Positions 9,865 through 19,178 of a stretch of DNA of 64,000 bases are shown here, piece by piece. Below the pieces are notes generated by a model, which ran no database searches, was not told the origin of the DNA, and saw nothing but the letters and a program-made list of their open reading frames with translations. Position 1 is the first letter of the stretch; each line of letters opens with the position of its first letter. The position numbers and the translations under genes are program-made. The DNA comes from an uncultured Cyclobacteriaceae bacterium (lineage in GTDB: Bacteria > Bacteroidota > Bacteroidia > Cytophagales > Cyclobacteriaceae): assembly GCA_947492745.1 (NCBI GenBank), contig CANLOE010000008.1:1-64000 (forward strand), in the 5' to 3' direction.

Positions 9865-10290
9865 ATGAAAGGTATCAATTTCTTCTGCGAAGATGTCGAG
9901 TTCATCATGAATGACGAGACAGAGGTAAAGCAATGGATAGCCAGTATAGCCATGCAAGAAGGAGGGTATATAGACAATATCAACTACATCTTTTGCTCGG
10001 ACGATTATCTACATAAAATCAACCTAGAGTACCTAGCGCATGACACACTCACTGATATCATCACCTTTGACAACTCAGAGGAGGAAGGTTCCCTATCAGC
10101 GGACATCTTCGTCAGTATCGACCGGGTAAGCGAAAACGCCAAACTATACAGCAAAAGCGAAAAAAACGAACTTCATAGAGTACTCATACACGGCGTACTG
10201 CATCTTCTTGGCTATATGGACAAGACAAAAGAAGAGATAGAGGAGATGAGAACAAAAGAAGAGTACTCGCTATCCTTGAGGCAATTTTAG
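9865..10290 (+). CDS. ybeY: Endoribonuclease YbeY (rRNA maturation factor)
   Basis: A 141-residue zinc-dependent endoribonuclease used in 16S rRNA 3'-end maturation and ribosome quality control. The metal site is seen as HGVLHLLGYMDKT with H109, H113 and D119. In most bacteria the third ligand is His (HGxLHLxGYDH); the Asp version seems usual in Bacteroidota, from memory of the family. The gene is coupled to the RsbW-like gene and precedes the parS-like sites and mnmG. Confidence 0.92.
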   Translation: MKGINFFCEDVEFIMNDETEVKQWIASIAMQEGGYIDNINYIFCSDDYLHKINLEYLAHDTLTDIITFDNSEEEGSLSADIFVSIDRVSENAKLYSKSEKNELHRVLIHGVLHLLGYMDKTKEEIEEMRTKEEYSLSLRQF

Positions 10291-10294
10291 CAAG

Positions 10295-10310
10295 TGTTCC
10301 ACGTGGAACA
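10295..10310. promoter_or_regulatory. parS-like centromere site 1
   Basis: Perfect 16-bp palindrome TGTTCCACGTGGAACA, extended to a perfect 20-bp palindrome at 10293-10312. It matches the ParB-binding parS consensus (TGTTNCACGTGNAACA) known from many bacteria. It lies in the 76-bp gap between ybeY and mnmG. Confidence 0.85.
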
Positions 10311-10339
10311 CTTAAAAACACAGAACAAACCAAACGAAG

Positions 10340-10355
10340 TGTTCCACGTGGAACA
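10340..10355. promoter_or_regulatory. parS-like centromere site 2
   Basis: Second exact copy of TGTTCCACGTGGAACA, 45 bp from the first and 11 bp before the mnmG start. The intervening sequence is unrelated A-rich DNA, so the palindrome itself is what is conserved. It could also influence mnmG transcription because it overlaps the promoter or leader region. Confidence 0.85.
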
Positions 10356-10366
10356 CCTATAATAAT

Positions 10367-12229
10367 ATGTTTCCAGAATACGATATTGTGGTAGTAGGAG
10401 CTGGTCATGCCGGTTGTGAAGCAGCGGCAGCAGCGGCTAATATGGGCTCGAAGGTTCTATTGGCTACAATGAACATGAATACCATTGCGCAAATGTCCTG
10501 TAATCCCGCTATGGGCGGTGTGGCCAAAGGGCAAATCATTCGAGAAATCGATGCACTTGGAGGATACTCGGGAATCATCTCCGACAAATCGACAATACAG
10601 TTTCGAATGCTAAACAAGTCCAAGGGACCTGCCATGTGGAGTCCACGAACCCAAAATGATAGAATGCGTTTTGCGGAAGAATGGAGGTTGGCCCTAGAAA
10701 GAACACCTAAGGTAGACTTCTGGCAAGAAATGATCACGGGACTATTAATAGAAAAAGATAGGGTAGTGGGCGTCAAAACCAGTCTTGGCATTAAAATCAT
10801 GTCAAAAGCAGTTATCCTCACGAACGGCACTTTTTTGAATGGACTCATACACATAGGTGAAAAACAATTTGGTGGCGGTCGATCGGGTGAAAAAGCAGCT
10901 AAAGGGATTACCGAAGAACTCATCGCTCTGGGTTTTGAATCCGGTCGTATGAAAACAGGGACACCACCACGTGTAGATGGAAGAAGTCTCGATTATAGTA
11001 AAATGGAAGAACAGCCAGGAGATAAAGAACCCGGCAGATTCTCTTATCTTGATACTCCCAAACTGAAAGAACAACGAAGCTGCTTTATCACCTACACCAA
11101 TAATGAGGTTCACAGCACATTAGAACAGGGATTTGACCGATCTCCCATGTTCAATGGTAGAATCAAGGGCCTTGGGCCGCGCTATTGCCCATCGATAGAA
11201 GACAAGATCAACCGGTTTGCAGAAAGAGACCGGCATCAGATTTTCGTTGAGCCCGAAGGCTGGGATACCGTGGAAATATATGTCAATGGTTTTTCTACTT
11301 CTCTTCCCGAAGATATACAATATGCCGCCATGAAAAGGATACCCGGTTTTGAAAAGGCCAAGATGTTCAGACCCGGATATGCCATAGAGTACGATTATTT
11401 TCCACCCACTCAGTTACAATTGACCTTGGAAACAAAACTTATCGATAATCTGTACTTTGCCGGACAGATTAACGGTACTACGGGTTACGAAGAGGCCGCA
11501 TGCCAAGGTCTAATGGCAGGTATCAATGCCCATCATAAGACTAGAGAGATAGACCCTTTTGTATTGAAAAGGTCCGATGCCTACATTGGCGTACTCATTG
11601 ATGACCTTATCAATAAAGGTACCGATGAACCTTATCGCATGTTTACCTCCAGAGCTGAGTTCCGTATATTACTGCGACAGGACAATGCGGACATACGCCT
11701 GACACCTCTAGGCCATGAGATAGGCTTAGCCTCTACCGAAAGACTCCAAAGGGTAGAAGCAAAAAACCATAAAGTAAAAGAACTCACGCACACGCTGGCC
11801 ACCAGAAAAATAATACCCAAAGAGGTCAATGAAGTACTCGGTCATTTGCAGACGGCCTCTCTAAAAGAAAAAGCGCCTATTATAAATCTACTGAAAAGGC
11901 CTGAAATCAATATACAACAACTCGCAGAGGTGGACAGTGTTACCCAAAAACACTTTGAAACATATTCTAAAGAAATTCTGGACCAAACCGAGATACAGAT
12001 CAAATACGCTAACTACATCGATAAAGAGAAACAGCTAGCACAGAAAATGGAGAGTCTTGACAGTTTCAAGATAAAGAAGGGTTTTGACTATGATGAACTC
12101 AAGGCATTATCCTCCGAAGCGAAAGAAAAACTCAATCAAATCAAACCTCAGACCATAGGTCAAGCCTCTAGAATAAGTGGAGTATCCCCAGCGGATATTT
12201 CCATTCTTATGGTTTATCTAGGAAAATAA
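10367..12229 (+). CDS. mnmG: tRNA uridine-5-carboxymethylaminomethyl modification enzyme MnmG (GidA)
   Basis: A 620-residue protein, full length for the family. The FAD-binding [10 protein letters not shown] is at residues 11-20. Family motifs [30 protein letters not shown] and [13 protein letters not shown] are all present. With MnmE it modifies the wobble uridine of several tRNAs. In many bacteria gidA lies close to the chromosome origin, which fits the parS sites immediately upstream and the putative oriC about 2.6 kb downstream. The methyltransferase gene starts 3 bp after the stop. Confidence 0.97.
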   Translation: MFPEYDIVVVGAGHAGCEAAAAAANMGSKVLLATMNMNTIAQMSCNPAMGGVAKGQIIREIDALGGYSGIISDKSTIQFRMLNKSKGPAMWSPRTQNDRMRFAEEWRLALERTPKVDFWQEMITGLLIEKDRVVGVKTSLGIKIMSKAVILTNGTFLNGLIHIGEKQFGGGRSGEKAAKGITEELIALGFESGRMKTGTPPRVDGRSLDYSKMEEQPGDKEPGRFSYLDTPKLKEQRSCFITYTNNEVHSTLEQGFDRSPMFNGRIKGLGPRYCPSIEDKINRFAERDRHQIFVEPEGWDTVEIYVNGFSTSLPEDIQYAAMKRIPGFEKAKMFRPGYAIEYDYFPPTQLQLTLETKLIDNLYFAGQINGTTGYEEAACQGLMAGINAHHKTREIDPFVLKRSDAYIGVLIDDLINKGTDEPYRMFTSRAEFRILLRQDNADIRLTPLGHEIGLASTERLQRVEAKNHKVKELTHTLATRKIIPKEVNEVLGHLQTASLKEKAPIINLLKRPEINIQQLAEVDSVTQKHFETYSKEILDQTEIQIKYANYIDKEKQLAQKMESLDSFKIKKGFDYDELKALSSEAKEKLNQIKPQTIGQASRISGVSPADISILMVYLGK

Positions 12230-12232
12230 TCC

Positions 12233-13126
12233 ATGTACTACAACCACCAACAATGTCCCATATGTCATGAGACGCATTTCGAAAACTTCATATCCTGCAC
12301 GGACTTCACTGTAAGCAGTGAAATTTTTTCCATTGTCAGATGCAGTCAGTGCCAGTTCCTTTTTACAGACCCAAGACCCTCTAATGAACAGCTGGGTAGC
12401 TACTATGCCTCAGAAGAATATATATCGCATACCAATAAGGGAAATAATCTCATTAATATCATTTATAGGATGGCAAGGAATTTTACCTTGCAGTCTAAGA
12501 TCAAACTCATCAACTCACTCACACAGGAAAGAAATCTTCTGGACTACGGCTGTGGTACGGGTGACTTCCTTGCAGCTTCTGCCAAGAAAAGGTGGGAAAC
12601 CCATGGCGTGGAACCTGATGAAAAAGCAAGGTCCTATGCCATCACAGAGAACAAGCAACATGTTTCACAAAATATTAATGATATATCCCCGGATAAACAG
12701 TTCGACATCATAACACTCTGGCATGTTCTGGAACATGTCTCTGAACTCAACGGTACCCTGAAAAAACTTATACAGCACCTAAAACCCAAGGGAAAACTTC
12801 TTATTGCCGTACCCAATCCCAATGCTTTCGATGCCTACTATTACAAAGAACACTGGGCTGCTTATGATGTACCCAGGCATCTGTATCATTTCTCGACCCA
12901 GAGCATGGAAAACCTGTTAAAAATTCATGGACTGACCATAATCAATAAGCTACCCATGAAATTGGACTCCTATTATGTATCTTTATTGAGTGAAAAATAT
13001 AAGAGTGGTAAAAAACACCACCGGATAGCCCAATACTTCAACGCGCTGAGAACGGGATACCTATCCAACAAAAAAGCTAAGTCCACTTCAGAGTATTCCA
13101 GTCTTATCTATATCATTACCATTTGA
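12233..13126 (+). CDS. Class I SAM-dependent methyltransferase with N-terminal zinc ribbon
   Basis: A 297-residue protein. A zinc ribbon is formed by C8, C11, C37 and C40. It is followed by a class I methyltransferase domain with SAM motif LLDYGCGTGDFLAA (about 102-115) and the post-I region ITLWHVLEHV. The C-terminal region contains YYYKEHWAAYDVPRHLYHFS, as in many sugar/lipid methyltransferases of surface polysaccharide pathways. The substrate cannot be told. It is coupled to mnmG (3 bp gap) and to the next gene (2 bp gap). Confidence 0.88.
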   Translation: MYYNHQQCPICHETHFENFISCTDFTVSSEIFSIVRCSQCQFLFTDPRPSNEQLGSYYASEEYISHTNKGNNLINIIYRMARNFTLQSKIKLINSLTQERNLLDYGCGTGDFLAASAKKRWETHGVEPDEKARSYAITENKQHVSQNINDISPDKQFDIITLWHVLEHVSELNGTLKKLIQHLKPKGKLLIAVPNPNAFDAYYYKEHWAAYDVPRHLYHFSTQSMENLLKIHGLTIINKLPMKLDSYYVSLLSEKYKSGKKHHRIAQYFNALRTGYLSNKKAKSTSEYSSLIYIITI

Positions 13127-13128
13127 CT

Positions 13129-14793
13129 ATGAAATTAATTATCAGAACATTCTTTTCCATCCTTATACTACTCTATGGTACGAACTGTGCCAATCAAAGT
13201 CAGCCAACGGGTGGACCAAAAGACGAAACAGCGCCAAAATTATTATCTACGGTACCTCAGAACGGCCAAGTCAATTATAAAGGAAAGGTAGTGGCCCTGA
13301 CTTTCGATGAGGATATTATAACAGCAAACGCTAAGCAGCAGTTGGTAATAACACCACTTATAGATCAAGAATATACCATAAAATACAAAAAGAGAACAGC
13401 TCAAGTCATCTTATCAGAGCCCCTGAAAGAAAATACTACCTATACGTTTAATTTTAGAGAGGCCATAAAGGACATCACCGAAGGCAATGTCCCCGAAAAC
13501 CTAAAGATAGCTTTTAGTACAGGCTCCTATTTGGACTCACTCCATATCAGCGGAAACATTACCTCTCTCTTTACAACTGCTCCTGAAAAGGAAGTGACCA
13601 TTGCCCTATACAAGGCCAAGGATACGCTGGATGTCTTCAATAGCCCTCCTCTCTACTTGACTACGAGCGCAGAAGATGGTTCCTATCTCATAGAAAATAT
13701 CAAAAATGATGACTACCTGCTCTATGCTTATGGTGACAGTAATAAAAACCTTAAACTTGAAGTCTCCAGCGAAAGCTATGGTTTCATAGCAGATACACTA
13801 TCATTGACAAAAAATATCGATTCATTGAACATAGCGCTACAGAATCTTGATATATCAACTTTTAAGTTGCAGAGCGCACGTACGAACAGCCACTACTACA
13901 TACTGAAGTTCAATAAATATGTAATGGACTACACCTTATCTACAAGTGGCGTAGATACGCTCTACAGCCAACTCTACAATAACAACAAAGCTATCCGTAT
14001 CTACAATACCCTACCCATCCGTGATAGTCTAGCGATGTACATCACGGCCAGTGATTCGATTCAGCAAACGATACAAGATACGCTCTACCTACAATTTGAA
14101 AAAAGTGAAAGGAAGAAAGAGGCCTTTAAAAGCAATGTGTCCAATGGACAGTTGCGGGAATCCGGTACTCAGACCACGGCGAAAGCGACGATTACTTTTT
14201 CAAAACCTATTATTGCCTTTCGAGAAGATAGTATCTATATAGAAGTGGATTCTTTACGGTCTATATTTCTGGCAAAGGACAAAGGATTTTCTTGGAATGA
14301 GAACTATACTGAACTTACTCTGGACACTGCTCTGGAGGCCTCCCTATTTGCTCCTGTGATAGACACAGTAGAAATCAGACCGCGTCCCAAGCTCCTCTTT
14401 GCCGCTACGAGTTTCCAAAGTGCGGATGGCGAACCGAGCATAGCAATGAGCTCGGACCTCCCCTTTGTCAATGAAGAGAACTTCTCCAAAATAGACAATG
14501 CCATCATCGATACCGAAGAAGAACACTATATACTACAACTCATCGAGAGCAAGACAGAAAAGGTAGTCAGAGAGTATATAGACCCTACCGTCATCAACGC
14601 AGCTAGGCTCAGACCCGGTAGCTATCGTATCCGTATACTCGTGGACAGTAATGGAAATGGACGCTGGGACCCGGGAAATATGTACGATAGAATTATGGCA
14701 GAACCTATACTATTCTATCAAAACGAGGAAGGACAGGAAGAAATCGTCCTTCGCGAAAACTGGGAGATCAGTGATATACAGATAAAGTTCTAA
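13129..14793 (+). CDS. Ig-like (Big_5) domain putative lipoprotein
   Basis: About 554 residues. ATG at 13129 is chosen over the TTG at 13123, because the TTG overlaps the upstream stop. The N-terminal signal sequence is followed by a Cys (about residue 20), which is the likely lipidation site although the -1 Asn is not canonical. The mature start PTGGPKDETAPKL and following PQNGQVNYKG mark the Big_5 Ig-like domain seen in many Bacteroidota lipoproteins. A DSNGNGRWDPG segment near the C-terminus resembles a calcium-binding loop. Probably envelope-located; function unknown. Last gene before the putative origin. Confidence 0.85.
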   Translation: MKLIIRTFFSILILLYGTNCANQSQPTGGPKDETAPKLLSTVPQNGQVNYKGKVVALTFDEDIITANAKQQLVITPLIDQEYTIKYKKRTAQVILSEPLKENTTYTFNFREAIKDITEGNVPENLKIAFSTGSYLDSLHISGNITSLFTTAPEKEVTIALYKAKDTLDVFNSPPLYLTTSAEDGSYLIENIKNDDYLLYAYGDSNKNLKLEVSSESYGFIADTLSLTKNIDSLNIALQNLDISTFKLQSARTNSHYYILKFNKYVMDYTLSTSGVDTLYSQLYNNNKAIRIYNTLPIRDSLAMYITASDSIQQTIQDTLYLQFEKSERKKEAFKSNVSNGQLRESGTQTTAKATITFSKPIIAFREDSIYIEVDSLRSIFLAKDKGFSWNENYTELTLDTALEASLFAPVIDTVEIRPRPKLLFAATSFQSADGEPSIAMSSDLPFVNEENFSKIDNAIIDTEEEHYILQLIESKTEKVVREYIDPTVINAARLRPGSYRIRILVDSNGNGRWDPGNMYDRIMAEPILFYQNEEGQEEIVLRENWEISDIQIKF

Positions 14794-14810
14794 CGTGGAA
14801 AACCGCCAAA

Positions 14811-15175
14811 GAACTGTGGATAACAGGTAGAACATTTGTGGATAAAATAGAGTAAACAGGAAATTATGGTTCGGATACCAGAACAGCGTTGATAAGTGTT
14901 CCTAAGTCGGGACTTAAGCACAGCCTGTTAACAATCCGGAAGAAAAATAATATTTATCCACAAAAAAGACGTTGAATTACGAAAACACGGTCTATGGTCA
15001 AATTTGGCTTCTTTCTCAGTGGATAACTTGTGGACAAGCGATTCATAACTGCCTCTCTTACCAACAATCCTAAAAAACAATGTGTCCAAAAAAAAGTTTT
15101 CCACTTATCCACAGACTAATAAATAATAATAATAAATTTAATATATATATAATATATACTATATAGTGGAGTATT
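14811..15175. other. Putative chromosomal replication origin (oriC)
   Basis: A 475-bp non-coding gap dense in DnaA boxes. Exact TTATCCACA or its complement occurs at 14815-14823 (-), 14837-14845 (-), 14954-14962 (+) and 15105-15113 (+). One-mismatch boxes lie at 15018-15026 and 15029-15037 (both -). Immediately after the last box comes an AT-rich tract (about 15116-15168) that begins with repeated TAA triplets and continues as TA repeats. This is the layout of a DnaA-trio plus DNA-unwinding element. mnmG and two parS sites are 2.6-4.5 kb away. dnaA is not in the window, which is common in Bacteroidota. One caution is that genes on both sides run in the same direction. Confidence 0.82.
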
Positions 15176-15268
15176 GTGAACAAGTGTCTCTTCAGAAAAA
15201 CGCAAGGCCAAGAACCTACTCTTCCTATTTGAACGTTATGAGACTGTGCCACTAGAAATTAAAACACC

Positions 15269-17134
15269 ATGAAAAACATATTATACGGTATTTTCAGTAT
15301 ATGCCTATTACTGTTGACATCAAATACAGGTTTTTCACAGAATGAAGTAGATGCGCAATTGGCCAATGCTTACTATAGCAAAGGCGATTTTGATAAAGCA
15401 ATGCTGATGTACGAGAAATTGGTGAAAGACTATCGTAATGTACCGCTTGTCCACAATAACTATCTCTTTATTCTCATCGAAGAAGAAGAGTTCGGTACCA
15501 TCAACAAGTATCTGAAACAACTGGTCAAACGTTATCCCCAGAATATCTACTATCGATTGGATATGGGATATGCAAAGTATAAAGAGGGAAAAGAAGATGA
15601 ATCCAGAAAGTTTTTCAATACCCTTTTCTCATCGGTAAAAAAAGATGTCTTCAAGTCCAGGCTCACGGCAGAATATTTAGTGAACAAGCAGTTGCCAAAG
15701 TTGGCCATCGATATACTGCGACAATCCAGGGCTTTTTACAAAGACGAAAGCATGCACACTCTGGAGATGGCCAATATCTACAGGATTATGGGAGAGAAGG
15801 AAAAGATGGTAGAAGAGTATCTGAATTTCGTGATCCAGAATCCGTCCAATCTGGATTATGTACAGACCTCTCTACAGAACCTGCTTACCGAAAGCGAAGA
15901 ACTGGAAGCACTAGAGGGACTGCTCTATGAAAAAGTACAGCAACATCCTACAGAAGAGGTCTATGCTCAACTGCTCATATGGGTCAACCTACAGCAGCAG
16001 AACTTTTATGGCGCCTTTGTTCAAGCGAAGGCCATCGATAGGCGAAAAAAGACACAAGGCACCCGTAGTTTGGACATCGGATTTATTGCACTTAAGAACA
16101 AAGACTATGATACAGCTATCAAGATTTTTTCTTATGTTATCGAAAAGTATCCCAAATCCATCAATTACAGGCGGTCGAGGATGTACCTCATCAAAGCCTA
16201 TGAGGAAAAGGTAAAGACCACCTATCCCGTACAACTGGACGACATTCGTTCTTTAGTCGCTGATTATGGAAAATTCATCGACGAACTGGGTGCGAACCGT
16301 ACTACTCTGGAGGCCATGAGAAACAAAGCGCTCTTACACGCTTTCTACTTGGACGAGAAGGATTCTGCCGTGCAGATTCTCAATAGGATCATTGCTACGC
16401 CACGTGCCAACAGGGCCATCAAATCAAAATCCAAACTGAATCTGGGCGACATCTATCTACTGATGGACCAGCCCTGGGAATCCACGCTACTCTATGCGCA
16501 GGTAGAAAAGACAGAAAAAGACAATCCCATCGGCTACGAAGCGAAACTGAAGAATGCCAAACTATCTTACTATAAGGGAGAGTTTTCCTTAGCGGAAGAG
16601 CATCTGGATATACTCAAACAAGCTACGACCCGTAAGATTTCCAATGATGCCATTGCCCTGAGTTTATTGATCAAGGACAACATAGCACTCGATAGTACGG
16701 AAGAAGCCATGCAGTCCTATGCTACCATAGAGCTCCTTCTCTTCCAGCACAAGGAAGAAGAGGCCATAGAGGCCCTTCACGCGATGCAATCCAAATTTGA
16801 GGGGCATAGCCTCACTGATGAATTATTATGGCTTGAGGCCGATATAATGCAGAAAGAAGGAGACTTTGATAAGGCAGTGAACCTGCTCAAGAAAATAGTA
16901 GAAGAATATGACTACGATGTACTCAGTGATGATGCCTATTTCAGAATAGCGGAAATCTATGATAAACACCTCGACGATAAAAAAGAAGCAAAGCGTATTT
17001 ATGAAGATTTTCTGAAAAAATATCCAGGAAGCGTCTATGTCGCAGAGGCACGCAAAAGATTCCGGACACTCAGGGGCGATTTTGAGAACAAGAGTGAAGA
17101 GCAGAACGATAATATCAAGGATAGACTTAACTGA
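15269..17134 (+). CDS. Secreted tetratricopeptide-repeat protein
   Basis: A 621-residue protein with an N-terminal signal peptide ending near NTGFSQ. TPR helices begin at once (LANAYYSKGDFDKAMLMYEKL, about 31-51) and recur to the C-terminus, where YFRIAEIYDKHLDDKKEAKR is a clear repeat. The architecture matches periplasmic TPR scaffold proteins of Bacteroidota; no enzymatic domain is seen. First gene downstream of the putative origin, no operon partner. Confidence 0.85.
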   Translation: MKNILYGIFSICLLLLTSNTGFSQNEVDAQLANAYYSKGDFDKAMLMYEKLVKDYRNVPLVHNNYLFILIEEEEFGTINKYLKQLVKRYPQNIYYRLDMGYAKYKEGKEDESRKFFNTLFSSVKKDVFKSRLTAEYLVNKQLPKLAIDILRQSRAFYKDESMHTLEMANIYRIMGEKEKMVEEYLNFVIQNPSNLDYVQTSLQNLLTESEELEALEGLLYEKVQQHPTEEVYAQLLIWVNLQQQNFYGAFVQAKAIDRRKKTQGTRSLDIGFIALKNKDYDTAIKIFSYVIEKYPKSINYRRSRMYLIKAYEEKVKTTYPVQLDDIRSLVADYGKFIDELGANRTTLEAMRNKALLHAFYLDEKDSAVQILNRIIATPRANRAIKSKSKLNLGDIYLLMDQPWESTLLYAQVEKTEKDNPIGYEAKLKNAKLSYYKGEFSLAEEHLDILKQATTRKISNDAIALSLLIKDNIALDSTEEAMQSYATIELLLFQHKEEEAIEALHAMQSKFEGHSLTDELLWLEADIMQKEGDFDKAVNLLKKIVEEYDYDVLSDDAYFRIAEIYDKHLDDKKEAKRIYEDFLKKYPGSVYVAEARKRFRTLRGDFENKSEEQNDNIKDRLN

Positions 17135-17307
17135 TAGTCAATAACTTCCATAGAAATTTTACTGTATTTATCATACGAATTGTCCACTTTTTTTGAAGAT
17201 ATAGTAAAATCACATAGTGAAAACACAAATTTATTTTCATAATTGTATTGATGGCGAATCTTTATCGATTTGCAACTGTTGTAAAAGGAACAAAATCAAT
17301 ATAGCCT

Positions 17308-19074
17308 ATGCAAGTAACCAGACTGTTTGACACATTGTATTACCAAGCGGAGCATTTTCCGAAAGAAGATGCCATAGTGGCAAAAGAAGATGGCGGGTGG
17401 AGAAAATACAGTACGCCGACAATCATCGGGATTGTCAATCAACTCAGTCTAGGGCTACTTCAGTTAGGGTTTACCAAAGGAGATAAGATAGGTATTGTTT
17501 CCCATAACAGACCCGAATGGTTATTTGCCGATATCGCACTGTCTCAGCTGGGCATCATCAGCGTACCGATGTATCCTAACGCTACCGCAGCTGATTATAG
17601 ATTTATTATAGAAGATGCCGATGTCAAGCTCATATTTCTGGAAAACAGGGAGATACTGCATAAAATACACGAGGCGACACAGGGCCTTGACGTTATGCAA
17701 AACCTGTATACTTTCGATGACTTGGAGGAGGCAGAACACTGGTCCAAAATCAAGGCTTTGGGAGAAAATCAGGATGCCACAACACTGGCATCCCAAAGGG
17801 AGACGATACAAGAAGATGAGCTCGCAACGCTCATCTACACTTCGGGTACGACAGGTAGACCCAAGGGAGTAATGCTTTCCCATAAGAACATCATCAGTAA
17901 TACACTCTCTGTGGCTGCAGCCTTTAAGCTTGCCAACAATCAATACAGAGCACTGAGCTTTCTGCCTTTGTGCCATATCTTCGAACGTACTGCCTCCAAT
18001 GTCTATTTTTTCATCGGTATATCCATCTACTTTGCGGAAAGCATGGATACCATCGTTCAGGATATGAACGAGGTACGGCCCCATCTCTTTTCAACGGTCC
18101 CCCGCCTACTCGAAAAAGTGTACGATAAAATCATGACCAAAGGGTATGAACTCAAGGGTGTCAAAAGGAATATTTTCTTCTGGGCCATGAAACTGGCACA
18201 ACGCTATGAGATACGGGAGAGCCAACCTTTCTGGTACGGTCTGCAATTGCAAATAGCGGATAAACTGGTCTTCTCCAAATGGAGGGCCGCCCTTGGAGGC
18301 AATATTAAATTTATCGTATCGGGAGCCGCCGCCCTACAGCCCCGCTTGACACAGATTTTCTGGGCTGCCGGTATTCGGGTAACCGAAGCCTATGGCATGA
18401 CAGAAACTTCACCCGGCATCAGTTTTACACTGAACAACCCCAACGATGCACGAATAGGCTGTGTAGGTCCACTGCTCCAGGGTGTACGGGTGAAGATAGC
18501 CGAGGATGGCGAGATACTGGTCAAAGGGGACAATGTAATGATGGGCTATTACAACAGGCCTGAACAGAGCAGGGATGTTTTCGATGAAGAAGGCTGGTTC
18601 AGGACGGGAGATATCGGAGAAATGGTCGAGGAGCGATTCTTGAAGATCACCGATCGCAAGAAAGAGATATTCAAAACATCGGGAGGCAAGTATATCGCTC
18701 CCCAGGTATTGGAGAATACCTTCAAGGAATCCATGTTCATAGAGTATATTATGGTGGTCGGTGAAGGCGAAAAATTTCCGGCGGCGTTCATCGTACCCTC
18801 CTTTGAGTACCTCGAAAAATGGTGCACATCGCATGATATCCCTTATACCGGCGATGAGGAAATGATTCAGAACGAAAAAATCCTCAACAGGTTCGATTCG
18901 GAGCGGGTCAAATACAATAAAGGATTTGCCCGTTATGAACAGATCAAGAAATTCAAACTGTTGCATCTGCCCTGGACCATAGATTCCGGAGAGCTGACAC
19001 CCACATTGAAACTGAGAAGAAAGGTCATTCTCGAAAAGTATAAACAGCAACTAGCGGAGTTCTATAGAGAGTAG
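17308..19074 (+). CDS. Long-chain fatty acid--CoA ligase (AMP-binding)
   Basis: A 588-residue ANL-superfamily ligase. The AMP-binding P-loop LIYTSGTTGRPKGVMLSHKN is at about 173-192. It is followed by the A5 motif EAYGMTETSPG, the A7 motif WFRTGDIG and the A8 hinge DRKKEIFKTSGGKYIAP. The last motif is typical of the FAA1/FadD15-like long-chain acyl-CoA synthetases. It activates fatty acids to acyl-CoA via acyl-adenylate. Standard length and all core motifs present. Stand-alone gene with a 173-bp leader. Confidence 0.93.
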   Translation: MQVTRLFDTLYYQAEHFPKEDAIVAKEDGGWRKYSTPTIIGIVNQLSLGLLQLGFTKGDKIGIVSHNRPEWLFADIALSQLGIISVPMYPNATAADYRFIIEDADVKLIFLENREILHKIHEATQGLDVMQNLYTFDDLEEAEHWSKIKALGENQDATTLASQRETIQEDELATLIYTSGTTGRPKGVMLSHKNIISNTLSVAAAFKLANNQYRALSFLPLCHIFERTASNVYFFIGISIYFAESMDTIVQDMNEVRPHLFSTVPRLLEKVYDKIMTKGYELKGVKRNIFFWAMKLAQRYEIRESQPFWYGLQLQIADKLVFSKWRAALGGNIKFIVSGAAALQPRLTQIFWAAGIRVTEAYGMTETSPGISFTLNNPNDARIGCVGPLLQGVRVKIAEDGEILVKGDNVMMGYYNRPEQSRDVFDEEGWFRTGDIGEMVEERFLKITDRKKEIFKTSGGKYIAPQVLENTFKESMFIEYIMVVGEGEKFPAAFIVPSFEYLEKWCTSHDIPYTGDEEMIQNEKILNRFDSERVKYNKGFARYEQIKKFKLLHLPWTIDSGELTPTLKLRRKVILEKYKQQLAEFYRE

Positions 19075-19178
19075 CCAGAGCGGGGAAACACCCTACTCAA
19101 AATTTCCGACCATTCTGACCCCTATCTGTCCGATAGAACCTATACATCCGTTTGGAAGTTCTATCGGCAATCGATGGA

